64,000 nucleotides of DNA from Aliidiomarina soli (GTDB lineage Bacteria; Pseudomonadota; Gammaproteobacteria; Enterobacterales; Alteromonadaceae): contig NZ_PIPO01000004.1 in assembly GCF_003986975.1 (NCBI RefSeq), positions 124,001 through 188,000 on the forward strand, in the 5' to 3' direction. Shown in pieces: positions 52,485 through 61,932 of the stretch. Each line of letters begins with the position of its first letter. Positions within the stretch are counted from its first letter, which is position 1. The position numbers were made by a program, and so were the translations under genes. The notes under the pieces are model-generated. The model saw only the letters and a program-made list of their open reading frames with translations. It searched no databases and was not told the DNA's origin.

Positions 52485-53306
52485 TTAGCCAAATACAGTA
52501 ATGGTCTGCCGGCTAATTGCCACCAAATTACCGTCTTCGTCCCAGATATTGGCATGGGTATGGCCATAACCGTCGGCAGCATAGTCGATATAGGCGACAT
52601 ACTGCCACCAGCTGCGAGTAGTGCGGTGGCTGGGCAAAGGCTCGGGGAACTCAATCGTCCAGGTCAGAGAACTGGCCGGCGCCGGATGCTTCAGATGAGG
52701 CAAAACGGCCGGTGGCCAGGCATCGACCAGGCCGAGGAATAAACCGATATCGATCGGCTGGTCTTCTTCGGCATAGCGCATCCAGCCGCCGAATTCACGC
52801 TCTGGCTGGTTGCTAAAAGGCATCGCGCCAACATTGAGACGGTACTCATAATGCCGGGCGAACTCAGGCACCAAATCTGAACGCGGCATATCCGCCCCCT
52901 GTTCACGCGAGGGAACGGGAGAGGCCGGGGTGTCGGTTACCCGTACCACTGAATCGCGTGAACGGCCAAAGGTTAACAGGGCGCTGAGTCCGACCTGACC
53001 TTGCTGCTCAATGTCGACGCTGACCTGGGTTACATTTTTACCCTGCCGCAAAATCCGCCGCTTTAATACCACAGGACCCACCGCCAGCGGGCCGACAAAC
53101 GAGACTGTCATCGCCCGGATAGCTTGCCCTGTTTCGACACCATTGAATCCGTGTTGATAGGCAATGGCTGCACCGAACCCGCCGAAGAAGGCACGGCCCT
53201 GTGACCAGCCTGGGGGTAACTCAATGGTCTGTTCGGCCTCGTCTGAAAGCGCATTTAAGGTGGCTGTGAACTGCATTCCTTTAAACTGCATTCCTTTGAA
53301 TTGCAT
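52485..53306 (-). CDS. TesB-like acyl-CoA thioesterase
   Basis: A 273-residue double hot-dog thioesterase: GRAFFGGFGAAIAYQHGF near 31-48 and FVGPLAVGPVVLKRRILRQGKNVTQVSVDIEQQG near 70-103, with a second hot-dog at the C-terminus ending WDEDGNLVAISRQTITVFG. It hydrolyses acyl-CoA. The N-terminus is MQFKGMQFKGMQF, from an imperfect 15-bp tandem repeat, so three start codons are possible (53306, 53291, 53276). Only the first has a spaced CGGGAA sequence upstream, and I use it. Confidence 0.82.
   Translation of the reverse strand: MQFKGMQFKGMQFTATLNALSDEAEQTIELPPGWSQGRAFFGGFGAAIAYQHGFNGVETGQAIRAMTVSFVGPLAVGPVVLKRRILRQGKNVTQVSVDIEQQGQVGLSALLTFGRSRDSVVRVTDTPASPVPSREQGADMPRSDLVPEFARHYEYRLNVGAMPFSNQPEREFGGWMRYAEEDQPIDIGLFLGLVDAWPPAVLPHLKHPAPASSLTWTIEFPEPLPSHRTTRSWWQYVAYIDYAADGYGHTHANIWDEDGNLVAISRQTITVFG
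53276..53306 (-). repeat. 15-bp tandem repeat spanning the thioesterase start codon
   Basis: On the minus strand ATGCAATTCAAAGGA is followed by ATGCAGTTTAAAGGA and then ATGCAGTTC. Each unit holds an ATG and an AAAGGA element, so copy number changes the number of start codons without changing frame. Confidence 0.65.
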
Positions 53307-53384
53307 TGTAAATTCCCGTTAATTACTGAACCATAAAACTGCCTGATTGTAGCCAGCATCAACAGCTCTGACCAGAGTGCCTGG

Positions 53385-54392
53385 CTAGAACTCCAGCACG
53401 ATCTTGCCAAAGTGACCGCCTTTTTTCTGCAGAGCGAATGCATCGGCCAGATTCTCCAGCGCAAATGTCTGGTCGATGACCGGCTTGATGGCGGTGCTTT
53501 CAAGTGCGCGTATCATCGCCAGTTGCTGTGCGCGGTTGCCGACAATCAAACCATGCAGCTTCTGTTGACGGGCCATTAATGCGACCGTGGGAACCTCACC
53601 GGAAATCCCGGTCAGCACACCGATCAGTGAAATATGACCACCGATTCGGGTGGCTTGAATGGATTGTGTCAGGGTTGCCGGACCGCCAACTTCAACCGTG
53701 TGATCAACGCCTCGACCAGCGGTCAGCTCACGTACTTTGTCGCCCCAGTCCGGGGTGGTTTTGTAGTTGATCACATGATCAGCACCCAGGCTTTGCACCC
53801 GTTTCAATTTTTCATCCGACGACGACGTCGCAATCACCGTCGCGCCCATCGCTTTGGCGAGTTGTAAGGCAAAAATGGAAACCCCACCGGTGCCCAGAAC
53901 CAGTACTGTGTCGCCTGCTTTTAACTGGCCATTCACCACCAACGCACGCCACGCGGTCAGCCCTGCAGTGGTTAAGGTGGCGGCTTCAGCAAAGCTATAG
54001 CCTTGTGGCGCGCGGGTAAACGCAGTTGCAGGGCGCACCACATATTCACAGGCGAAGCCATCAATGCCATCGCCAGGCGTGGTGGAAAAGTCAGCTATCT
54101 CCGGCTCGCCATCGAGCCACTCAGGAAAGAAGGTGGAAACCACGTGGTCACCTGGCTGGAAATCACTGACTCCGTCGCCGACCGCTTCAACTACGCCAGC
54201 GCCGTCTGACATTGGGATCCGCCCATCCGCTGCTGGCATCTGTCCGAGTGCCACGCCGAGGTCATGAAAATTAAGCGAGCTGGCATGTATACGTACCCGG
54301 ATTTCGCCGCGACCAGGTTGGCCAGGATCATCCAGCTCGACCACTTTTAAGTTGTCCAGGCCACCCGGTTTCTGCAGTTGAATCGCTTTCAT
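53385..54392 (-). CDS. MDR-family NAD(P)H quinone oxidoreductase-like alcohol dehydrogenase
   Basis: A 335-residue medium-chain dehydrogenase/reductase. The N-terminal GroES-like domain has SSLNFHDLGVALGQ and DGAGVVEAVGDGV; the Rossmann motif is VLVLGTGGVSIFALQLA near 165-180. The usual zinc-binding cysteines are not seen, so it belongs to the quinone-reductase-like branch. It reduces quinones or enones with NADPH in relatives. The substrate is unknown. Confidence 0.85.
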   Translation of the reverse strand: MKAIQLQKPGGLDNLKVVELDDPGQPGRGEIRVRIHASSLNFHDLGVALGQMPAADGRIPMSDGAGVVEAVGDGVSDFQPGDHVVSTFFPEWLDGEPEIADFSTTPGDGIDGFACEYVVRPATAFTRAPQGYSFAEAATLTTAGLTAWRALVVNGQLKAGDTVLVLGTGGVSIFALQLAKAMGATVIATSSSDEKLKRVQSLGADHVINYKTTPDWGDKVRELTAGRGVDHTVEVGGPATLTQSIQATRIGGHISLIGVLTGISGEVPTVALMARQQKLHGLIVGNRAQQLAMIRALESTAIKPVIDQTFALENLADAFALQKKGGHFGKIVLEF

Positions 54393-54616
54393 AACACACT
54401 CCTAATTTGATACATAATTCTTCAGGTCATTCTTCAAGTCATTCATCGATGCCCTTGAGCTTAAACTAATAGTCGCCGCAGTGTTAGTTAACCAAAATGT
54501 AATAAACCGATGAATTCAATCTGTTTTTCCAATCGATTATGCATTTCTTAAATGGATTTATAACTTTATAGTAAGCAGGCTTAACAATCTCTCTCATATG
54601 TCAGAGGAACCAAACT

Positions 54617-56854
54617 ATGCTTAAAACAAAAAAAACGGCGCTTGCTGCGGTTGCAGTAGCTATGTCAGCAATGCTGGCATCTGCGCCAGGATTTAGTTCC
54701 GGTAAGCCGGCATCAGGCAATTTCTGGTGGCCAGAGCAACTGGACCTGGCTCCTTTACGCCAACACAGTGTCGAGTCGAACCCGCTTGGGCCTGACTTTA
54801 ACTATGCAGAAGAATTCAAGAAACTTGATCTGCAGGCGGTTAAAGCCGATATCGAAGCACTAATGACAGATTCTCAGGACTGGTGGCCAGCTGACTACGG
54901 TCATTACGGTCCTTTCTTTATTCGTATGGCATGGCACAGCGCCGGTACTTATCGTGAATACGATGGTCGTGGTGGCGCCGGTGGTGCTCAGCAGCGTTTT
55001 GAACCGCTTAACAGCTGGCCGGATAATGTTAACCTGGACCGCGCTCGTCGCCTGCTTTGGCCAATTAAAGAAAAATATGGTCACTCGCTTTCATGGGCCG
55101 ACCTGATGGTTCTGACTGGTAACGTGGCCCTTGAATCAATGGGCTTCCCTACATTTGGTTTCGCTGGTGGTCGTGAAGACCAATGGCAGGCAGATATCAC
55201 CTATTGGGGAATGGAAAAACAATGGCTGGGTCACGAAGAACGTTACAGCGGTAGCGATGAAGGTGAGCGTGAACTGGAGCGTCCTCTGGCGGCGACCGAG
55301 ATGGGGTTAATCTATGTAAACCCTGAAGGACCGAACGGTAACCCTGATCCTTTGGCGGCGGCGGAAGATATTCGTGAAACCTTCGGCCGTATGGCAATGA
55401 ATGACGAAGAAACCGTTGCTCTGATCGCAGGTGGTCACACCTTCGGTAAAGCACACGGCGCGCACAAGCCAAGTGATTGTTTAGAGCGTGAACCGGCGGC
55501 TGCTGATATTGAAGATCAGGGCTTAGGCTGGGTTAACACTTGTGGCAAAGGGAACGCTGAAGACACTATCACGTCAGGTCTGGAAGGCGCATGGTCGGCC
55601 AACCCGATTGCCTGGACCACGCAATACCTGGACAACCTGTTCGGTTTTGAATGGGAAATGACCCGTAGTCCGGCTGGCGCTATCCAGTGGATCCCGGTTG
55701 ATGGGCAGGGTTCAACACTGGTTCCTGATGCGCACCGCGACGGCGTGCGTCACGCACCAATTATGTTTACTACCGATATTTCACTACGTGAAGATCCGGC
55801 GTACCGTGAAATCTCAATGCGTTTCAAAGAGGACCCGGCTGAGTTCGAAGATGCTTTCGCTCGTGCCTGGTTCAAACTGACCCACCGTGACATGGGCCCT
55901 CGTGCTCGTTACCTCGGCAGCGAAGTTCCTGAAGAAGCGTTAATCTGGCAGGATCCTATTCCTGAGCTTGAACATGATCTGGTCAATGCACGCGATATTC
56001 GTCGCCTGAAGTCTGAAATTCTTGACTCTGGCCTGACTGTGCCTGAAATGGTACGCACTGCATGGGCGTCGGCTTCGACGTTCCGTGGTAGTGATATGCG
56101 TGGTGGTGCAAACGGTGCTCGCATCCGTCTTGAACCACAAATTAACTGGGAAGCGAATAACCCGGACGAGTTAGCTCGTGTTCTGGAAACGCTGGAAGGC
56201 ATTCAGACTGAGTTCAACAACCGTCGCGGCAACCGTGGCATTTCCCTGGCAGATCTGATTGTACTGGCTGGCGCTACTGCGGTAGAAAAAGCAGCGAGCG
56301 ACGCAGGCTATGACATTGACGTTCCTTTTGAACCAGGTCGTGCGGATGCACTGGCCGAGCAAACCGACGTCGACGCGTTCAACATGCTCAAGCCTGATGC
56401 CGATGGTTTCCGTAACTACTACAGCGAAGATGCCCGTGTATCGCCTGCAGAAATGCTGGTTGATAAGTCTAACCTGCTGACCTTAACCATTCCTGAAATG
56501 ACGGTACTGGTTGGTGGCTTGCGTTCACTGGATGCGAATACAGGTGGTGCGCAGCACGGTGTTTTCACTGACCGTCCTGGCCAGCTTAGCAACGACTTCT
56601 TTGTAAACCTGGTCGATATGTCTACTCGTTGGGAAAAATCTGACGACGAAGACGGTATCTTCAACGGGTATGACCGCAGCAGCGGTGAGCTGAAGTGGAC
56701 TGCGACCCCAGTTGACCTGATTTTCGGCTCCAACGCAGAATTGCGTGCTACCGCTGAAGCCTATGCGGTATCTGGTGTGGAAGAGAAGTTCGTGAACGAC
56801 TTTGTCAGCGCCTGGACTAAGGTAATGCAGTTGGACCGTTTCGACCTGCGGTAA
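54617..56854 (+). CDS. katG: Catalase-peroxidase with a signal peptide
   Basis: A 745-residue KatG of normal length with an added N-terminal signal peptide (about 1-28, [22 protein letters not shown]), so it is probably periplasmic, like the KatP type. Active-site residues are R103, W106 and H107 on the distal side, and proximal H274 ([10 protein letters not shown]). The Met-Tyr-Trp cross-link needed for catalase activity can form from W106, Y233 and M259. It removes hydrogen peroxide. AGAGGA precedes the ATG, and a strong terminator follows. Confidence 0.93.
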   Translation: MLKTKKTALAAVAVAMSAMLASAPGFSSGKPASGNFWWPEQLDLAPLRQHSVESNPLGPDFNYAEEFKKLDLQAVKADIEALMTDSQDWWPADYGHYGPFFIRMAWHSAGTYREYDGRGGAGGAQQRFEPLNSWPDNVNLDRARRLLWPIKEKYGHSLSWADLMVLTGNVALESMGFPTFGFAGGREDQWQADITYWGMEKQWLGHEERYSGSDEGERELERPLAATEMGLIYVNPEGPNGNPDPLAAAEDIRETFGRMAMNDEETVALIAGGHTFGKAHGAHKPSDCLEREPAAADIEDQGLGWVNTCGKGNAEDTITSGLEGAWSANPIAWTTQYLDNLFGFEWEMTRSPAGAIQWIPVDGQGSTLVPDAHRDGVRHAPIMFTTDISLREDPAYREISMRFKEDPAEFEDAFARAWFKLTHRDMGPRARYLGSEVPEEALIWQDPIPELEHDLVNARDIRRLKSEILDSGLTVPEMVRTAWASASTFRGSDMRGGANGARIRLEPQINWEANNPDELARVLETLEGIQTEFNNRRGNRGISLADLIVLAGATAVEKAASDAGYDIDVPFEPGRADALAEQTDVDAFNMLKPDADGFRNYYSEDARVSPAEMLVDKSNLLTLTIPEMTVLVGGLRSLDANTGGAQHGVFTDRPGQLSNDFFVNLVDMSTRWEKSDDEDGIFNGYDRSSGELKWTATPVDLIFGSNAELRATAEAYAVSGVEEKFVNDFVSAWTKVMQLDRFDLR

Positions 56855-56893
56855 CAGCAAGTAGGCTTTAACTGATACTAGATAGTCAATGCG

Positions 56894-56922
56894 ACGGCGA
56901 CCTGAGGGTCGCCGTTTTTTTT
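56894..56922 (+). terminator. Rho-independent terminator after katG
   Basis: ACGGCGACC, TGAG loop, GGTCGCCGT, then a run of T. It may serve both katG and the convergent DHH gene. Confidence 0.85.
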
Positions 56923-56934
56923 ATGCTTGGTTTT

Positions 56935-57936
56935 TTATAGTTGGTAGTTACCATAATAGTCACCCACCTGGCGGACAAAGTTGTCCAGTTGTGCAGCTGG
57001 CAGGTCATTCACGCCGCCGGCACCGGCACGGCCGCCTCCATTGAATGCGCTGCAGAGCTGGTTGGCACCGCTTAAATGATGCTGTGGGGCGCGTAAGCTA
57101 ATAGTCAGCGATTCGCCTTGCCGTTCGCTGTAAGGATTCTGCGTCGCAACGACAATCGCCTTGTCGGGGTGACGCCGGGCGAGCAGGTTGGCGAAACTGC
57201 CACTAATACGACGTCCCCAGGGTTCGCCCCCGAGGTCTACCAGCATTGTATGGCTGGTAGAGAGGCCGGGCTGGGTTTGTTCCGCCCGGGCCATGTCATC
57301 GGTAAAGCCCTGATCGAGTAGCTGGTAGGCGGAGCTATTGTCGTCGATAACCGCAAACGGACTGTCGTAGTTGCAAAGCTGCTGATAAAGATCAGCCGGG
57401 GACAGGTGTAAGTCACTCATCTGAGCGCCGTAACTGTTGTAATTCACCAGCCAGCCCAACCGTTGCAGCTGATTTTGCTGGGCTGGCGACAGGCCCTGTT
57501 CGATGGCGAGTTGAGTGGCAACCGTATCGAGGTTATCACCATAGGCGGCGGCTAGAGCCCACAGCCGATGTTGCCCCTGTAGCAGCCTGTCGACCAGCAA
57601 TCCGGTACAGACGCTGGCCCCGGTTTCGATCAGGGTGTGTAGTTTAGGGTGGGTAAAAAGCTGTTCGCTGTGGTGGTGATCACAATAGAAGACTGCAGCC
57701 ACCTCCTCGATACAGGCCTGCAGCGCCTGACTATTTTTATCAAAGGGCAGATCGAACAGGTTCAGTTCAGCCGTGGCTAAGTCGTTAGCGGAAACCTGTT
57801 GCAGCAGAGCGTGGTCGCGCTTTACCCCGGTGACCAGCATGTGCGTGTCTGCCTGCTCTGGCAGCGGGTGCGCCTTACGCCATTGCAGCAGCGCAAAAAT
57901 GCCGTCGGCGTCGCCGTTAAAGATATCAATTACCAT
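56935..57936 (-). CDS. DHH-family phosphoesterase
   Basis: A 333-residue protein. The metal-binding motifs are NGDADG (D9, D11) at the start and CDHHHSE near 94 (DHH), with a late GGGRAGAGG glycine-rich motif near 305 of the DHHA1 type. Such enzymes cleave phosphoester bonds in small nucleotides, nanoRNA or cyclic dinucleotides. The exact substrate is unknown. The start is 17 bp after the upstream secreted-protein gene. Confidence 0.85.
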   Translation of the reverse strand: MVIDIFNGDADGIFALLQWRKAHPLPEQADTHMLVTGVKRDHALLQQVSANDLATAELNLFDLPFDKNSQALQACIEEVAAVFYCDHHHSEQLFTHPKLHTLIETGASVCTGLLVDRLLQGQHRLWALAAAYGDNLDTVATQLAIEQGLSPAQQNQLQRLGWLVNYNSYGAQMSDLHLSPADLYQQLCNYDSPFAVIDDNSSAYQLLDQGFTDDMARAEQTQPGLSTSHTMLVDLGGEPWGRRISGSFANLLARRHPDKAIVVATQNPYSERQGESLTISLRAPQHHLSGANQLCSAFNGGGRAGAGGVNDLPAAQLDNFVRQVGDYYGNYQL

Positions 57937-57953
57937 GCAGGTTCCCGGGTGAA

Positions 57954-58397
57954 TCAGTCTGACACATAGAAGCGACCTTTAAGATCGGCACGAAGATGCT
58001 CCAGTGTCTGGTAATCGCCAGAAAAATAAGCCATCCCAGCCTGACGATGTATACCATTGTCGGCTTGATCACTATGACGGTTTGCTATGTCTTCGAGTTT
58101 AAGCCCAAACGCTGTAGTAAAGCGTTTAATGTCGTCGTTAAAGATCTGCTCCAAATCTTCGCGTTCGTAAGCACCAACCAGGAAGGGGACAGCGACCTGG
58201 TTTGCCCGCTTTTCGACCAGTAGATTATGCTCAGCGAAAAATGCCACAATCGCCTCCAGACTACCCGGCGCATAGTCGTCAAAATAGGGTGCTGGGGCAC
58301 CTTTAGAATGCGCCATTTGAGGGGCGTTGGCACTCGCTGATAGTGGCAATACCAGAGCGGCGCAAAGTATCCAGGCTGGTTTGATGACTATTGGCAT
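57954..58397 (-). CDS. Secreted protein of unknown function
   Basis: A 147-residue protein with a signal peptide ending ASANA (about residue 25). The mature part has YFDDYAPGSLEAIVAFFAEHNLLVEKRANQVAVPFLVGAYERED and looks globular with helices; no family that I recognise. It lies 14 bp downstream of the MarC gene and 17 bp upstream of the DHH gene on the same strand, so the three probably form one transcript. Confidence 0.6.
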   Translation of the reverse strand: MPIVIKPAWILCAALVLPLSASANAPQMAHSKGAPAPYFDDYAPGSLEAIVAFFAEHNLLVEKRANQVAVPFLVGAYEREDLEQIFNDDIKRFTTAFGLKLEDIANRHSDQADNGIHRQAGMAYFSGDYQTLEHLRADLKGRFYVSD

Positions 58398-58411
58398 TGT
58401 CTCTCCTTGTA

Positions 58412-59050
58412 TTACAGGCTTCGGTATATGTCGAGCACGCCGTTAATGACGAACTGAACGGCCAGTACTGCGAGAATGATACCAAAAATACGGGTCACAA
58501 TTTCTTTCCCTGTCTCACCGAGGTATTTAACCAGCGAATGAGAGTAAATCATACCGAAGTAGCAGGTAATGGTGGTGATAAGAATTGCCAGGAAGACAAT
58601 GGATACATGCCAGACCGTGGGTGCTTCGCTGGTCAGAATCATCACTGTGGCAATCGAGCCGGGGCCACTTATGAATGGAATAGCGAGCGGAATGACGCTG
58701 ATATCATTGGCGATCTTGCCATCCCCGTGCGGGTCGTCACCGGTGACATCTTCAGCTTCATCCTGGCCTTTACGAATCATCCCCATCGCGATGCCGAAAA
58801 GAATCAGGCCGCCGGCAATCCGAAACGCCTCAAGGGTGATGCCGAATAGCTTAAAGATCACTCCGCCGAGCAACGCAAAGGTAATAAAAATGCAGGTGGC
58901 GATGGTCGTAGAGCGTCGCGCCGTGGTTTTTATGGTGGTAATGGAGGCTCGTGGTAAGAGCGACACAAAAATAAAAGCGGTGGTAAGCGGGTTCACAATA
59001 ACAAATAAAGCGGCGATGGTGACGGCGAGGTATTCAATAAGTCCGTTCAT
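58412..59050 (-). CDS. MarC/UPF0056 family membrane protein
   Basis: A 212-residue protein from ATG 59050 with AGGGAGC upstream; an earlier in-frame start at 59167 adds a non-conserved 39 residues. Six hydrophobic segments, including AALFVIVNPLTTAFIFVSLLP near 11-31 and FRIAGGLILFGIAMGMI near 73-89. MarC is an inner-membrane family without an established substrate; its old link to multiple antibiotic resistance is not supported. Confidence 0.88.
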   Translation of the reverse strand: MNGLIEYLAVTIAALFVIVNPLTTAFIFVSLLPRASITTIKTTARRSTTIATCIFITFALLGGVIFKLFGITLEAFRIAGGLILFGIAMGMIRKGQDEAEDVTGDDPHGDGKIANDISVIPLAIPFISGPGSIATVMILTSEAPTVWHVSIVFLAILITTITCYFGMIYSHSLVKYLGETGKEIVTRIFGIILAVLAVQFVINGVLDIYRSL

Positions 59051-59259
59051 GGTGCTCCCTGTGGAGTTGTTGTAAGTCGTTTTTCGGTCTGCTTTCGCGG
59101 CGGTTTTTATGGTATAGAAAACGTACAGGTAAAGTTCAAGATAATGAGGCCATTCTTGCTGCGGCATAGGGCCAGCACGAAGCGGTTGCGGCGACTGTCG
59201 AAAACCATCTAAATGGCACGACTAGGACTACGACGCTCAACTTCAAACGAGGAATAACC

Positions 59260-59604
59260 ATGAAATATCTATGTTTAGTCTATGCCAATGAAAATGATCT
59301 GCATTCATTACCGGAAAGTCCGCACGATAGTGAGTGCCATGCTTATGCCAGTAAGGCAGCGGAACGCGGTATGTTGATTGCCGGGCAGGCTTTACAGCCG
59401 GTGGCGACTGCGACTACGGTCAGAGTTCGTGACGGGCAGGCGACGGTGACTGACGGTCCGTTCGCGGAAACCAAAGAACAACTGGCTGGTTTCTATATGA
59501 TAGAGGCGCGGGATCTGAACGAAGCCATAGCATTTGCCGAGAAAATCCCTCCGGCTCGGGTGGGTTCTATTGAAGTGCGGCCGGTACGTGAGCTGGATGT
59601 TTAA
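59260..59604 (+). CDS. YCII-like DGPF-domain protein
   Basis: A 114-residue protein of the YciI superfamily, DGPF type: MKYLCLVYANE at the start and the signature VTDGPFAETKEQLAGFYMIEARDLNEA near 66-92. Function is unknown; genes of this type travel with ECF42 sigma factors, as here (2 bp to the next gene). The sigma factor is thought to control its own DGPF partner. Confidence 0.88.
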   Translation: MKYLCLVYANENDLHSLPESPHDSECHAYASKAAERGMLIAGQALQPVATATTVRVRDGQATVTDGPFAETKEQLAGFYMIEARDLNEAIAFAEKIPPARVGSIEVRPVRELDV

Positions 59605-59606
59605 CC

Positions 59607-60872
59607 ATGCCGGTACCTCCTGTTGCTGATATTCCGTCTTATGTGGATGCTTTATACCGGCAACAGTCAGGGCGGGTTCTGGCGACCTTAATTCGTCTTT
59701 TGGGGAGTTTTGAAGCGGCTGAAGAGGCTTTGCAGGAAGCCTTTTCGGCCGCGCTGAAACAATGGCCACGCGATGGCATTCCGGAAAAGCCGCGTGCCTG
59801 GCTTATTTCTACCGGCCGCTTCAAAGCCATTGACAGAATTCGGCAGCAACAGCGGCATCAACAATTACTAAGTCAAAACGGCGATGAAGCAAGGGTAACC
59901 TCCGAACTGGATCTGGAAGAGACTGATTATATTGAAGATGACAGCTTGCGACTTATGTTTACCTGCTGTCATCCCGCGCTGTCCGAGCATGCCAGAGTGG
60001 CTCTCACATTGCGTGAAATCTGCGGGCTGACCACCGAAGCTGTTGCCAGCGCATTCCTGACCCAGCCATCGACGCTGGCTCAGCGTATTGTAAGGGCTAA
60101 ACGAAAAATAAAAGACGCCAATATTCCCTATGAAGTCCCTCAGGGAGCTGCACTAGCGGCGCGGCTGGATGCGGTGTTGCAGGTTATTTACCTGGTCTTC
60201 AATGAAGGGTATTCAGCGTCGACCGGGAACCGGCTGCTACGCCCCGACCTGATGGCTGAGGCAATCCGCCTCGGCCGTTTAGTGGCGAACCTGCTGGATG
60301 AGCCTGAAGTGAAAGGACTGCTCAGCCTGATGCTGTTTCAGGCGTCCCGACGCCGTGCCCGGACTGACCACAACGGGGACCTCATCCGGCTGCATGATCA
60401 GGACCGCCGTTTATGGGATCAGGGCATGATTAATGAAGCCGATGAGCTGGTTAAAATCGCTCTTGCCAGTGGTCGGGTTGGGCCCTATAGCCTGCAGGCG
60501 GCTATAGCCGGGGTTCACGCTACGGCCGCGAATGCGGAGGCAACGGATTGGGACGAAATACTAGGCCTGTACAATGTGCTGTTGCGAATTCAGGATACCC
60601 CTGTTATCCGTTTGAATCGTTCGGTGGCAATTGCGAAGACCAGAGGGGTCGAAGCGGCGCTGGCGGAGATCGAACAACTGATGTTGACTGGCGAACTGGA
60701 TGGTTACCACTTACTGCATGCCACCCGGGGGCATTATCTTGAGCAGCTTAAACGCGATGAAGACGCTTTGCACTGTTATCGCGAAGCGTTAAAAAATACC
60801 CAACAGAGTAGTGAGCAGCAGTTTCTGCGCCAGCGAATCCATCGCTTATTAATGGGGAAAAATGACGAGTAA
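59607..60872 (+). CDS. ECF sigma factor of the ECF42 type (with C-terminal TPR-like extension)
   Basis: A 421-residue sigma factor. Sigma2 is at about 10-75 (LATLIRLLGSFEAAEEALQEAFSAALKQWPRDGIP) and sigma4 at about 110-165 (LREICGLTTEAVASAFLTQPSTLAQRIVRAKRKI). The remaining 250 residues (DUF6596/TPR-like) are characteristic of ECF42, which has no classical anti-sigma and is thought to be self-regulated by that extension. Directly downstream of its DGPF partner. Confidence 0.88.
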   Translation: MPVPPVADIPSYVDALYRQQSGRVLATLIRLLGSFEAAEEALQEAFSAALKQWPRDGIPEKPRAWLISTGRFKAIDRIRQQQRHQQLLSQNGDEARVTSELDLEETDYIEDDSLRLMFTCCHPALSEHARVALTLREICGLTTEAVASAFLTQPSTLAQRIVRAKRKIKDANIPYEVPQGAALAARLDAVLQVIYLVFNEGYSASTGNRLLRPDLMAEAIRLGRLVANLLDEPEVKGLLSLMLFQASRRRARTDHNGDLIRLHDQDRRLWDQGMINEADELVKIALASGRVGPYSLQAAIAGVHATAANAEATDWDEILGLYNVLLRIQDTPVIRLNRSVAIAKTRGVEAALAEIEQLMLTGELDGYHLLHATRGHYLEQLKRDEDALHCYREALKNTQQSSEQQFLRQRIHRLLMGKNDE

Positions 60873-60960
60873 AAAGTGATTAGTAAAAATAATGGGTAAG
60901 TGTCGACTGCGCGGCGGGTGAAGCGATTAGATTAGCAACCCTAATCGATAGGAGTACGTT

Positions 60961-61344
60961 ATGAGTACAACCAAAGAATTTTTGACCCGTTTTAATCAGG
61001 CCTGGGCTGATCAGGATATCGACACCATTGTTAATTCAGTCACTGACGATGTTCATTTTAGAATGGCTACTGATGATAAAGGAATCCACGGCAAAGAGGC
61101 GTTTGCCACCTGGATAGGTGAAATGAGCAATGCTGATTATAAAATGCAGTTAACCACCGAGCGTTTCTTTATCAGTGGTGATGAAGCTTTGCTAAGCGGT
61201 CGTATGCACATGACTGAAAGAGACGGCAGCGAGCGCGAATTCTGTTTTTGTGACCTCTATACACTGCGTGACAACAAAGTCTCCGCCATGGTGTCGTATT
61301 TTATGAATCCGGCGAGTGAAGACGGCTGTCCTGCAACGAATTGA
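60961..61344 (+). CDS. NTF2/SnoaL-like protein
   Basis: A 127-residue protein with the NTF2-like alpha-beta barrel pattern: FLTRFNQAWADQDIDTIVNSVTDDVHFRM, then GKEAFATWIGEMS and LSGRMHMTERDGSEREFCFCDLYTLRDNKVSAMVSYF. The cavity of this fold can bind small molecules or catalyse simple reactions; the role is unknown. GATAGGAG precedes the ATG. It is 88 bp downstream of the sigma factor gene. Confidence 0.82.
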   Translation: MSTTKEFLTRFNQAWADQDIDTIVNSVTDDVHFRMATDDKGIHGKEAFATWIGEMSNADYKMQLTTERFFISGDEALLSGRMHMTERDGSEREFCFCDLYTLRDNKVSAMVSYFMNPASEDGCPATN

Positions 61345-61354
61345 AGCAAGTAAA

Positions 61355-61384
61355 AAGGGCGCGTTGTGACGCGCCCTTCCTTTT
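61355..61384. terminator. Bidirectional terminator
   Basis: AAGGGCGCGT, TGTG loop, ACGCGCCCTT. A-runs lie on the left and T-runs on the right, so it can end transcripts of both the NTF2-like gene and the convergent lipoprotein gene. Confidence 0.8.
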
Positions 61385-61409
61385 ACTTAGACCTCGCTTA
61401 AACCGCGGC

Positions 61410-61757
61410 TTAACAGCTGCGGTCAATCGTATCGCCAAGGTCGTCCATGGTATCGCTTAACTGATTGCCATACATCCGCATGCGCTCACGGTCTACCTCG
61501 TCGAGACTGTCGATATCGACTTCGTCATTTTGCTCGCTCCACTCTTCGCGCATTTCTTCGAGCTCCGACAAACAAATTTCTCCCTCTTCACGGGCTTCAC
61601 GTAAACGGTCCATCATGTCGCCATACATGGACTCAACGCGCTCTGCAACGTCGTCGCCGCGCTCCGCCATTTGATCCTGCTGGCGATCGGTACAGGCCAC
61701 AGTTAGCATGGCGACACCAGCTAATACGGGTAACGTCAGTGATAATTTTTTCATCAT
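61410..61757 (-). CDS. Acidic helical lipoprotein of unknown function
   Basis: A 115-residue protein. Signal peptide with lipobox TVAC (cysteine at 22), then a mature part rich in Asp, Glu and Met with a heptad-like pattern (MYGDMMDRLREAREEGEICLSELEEMREEWSEQ), probably a coiled coil. There are three more cysteines late in or at the end. No family recognised. Two ATGs in tandem are possible starts; the second has the better spacing from GAGG. Confidence 0.7.
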   Translation of the reverse strand: MMKKLSLTLPVLAGVAMLTVACTDRQQDQMAERGDDVAERVESMYGDMMDRLREAREEGEICLSELEEMREEWSEQNDEVDIDSLDEVDRERMRMYGNQLSDTMDDLGDTIDRSC

Positions 61758-61932
61758 AAACCTCGTTCAAAGTTAGTAGCCAAGATAATTGGCTGTTTGA
61801 GACCTGTTACGGCTTGATATGCATAACTAAATCTATACTGTAGATGGTTATAAAGCTTGGGCGCTGAGCGTGGATTGTCAAATTTACTCTTGCTATATAA
61901 CGCGTTTTTTACACTCATCGGGCAGTAAAGCA

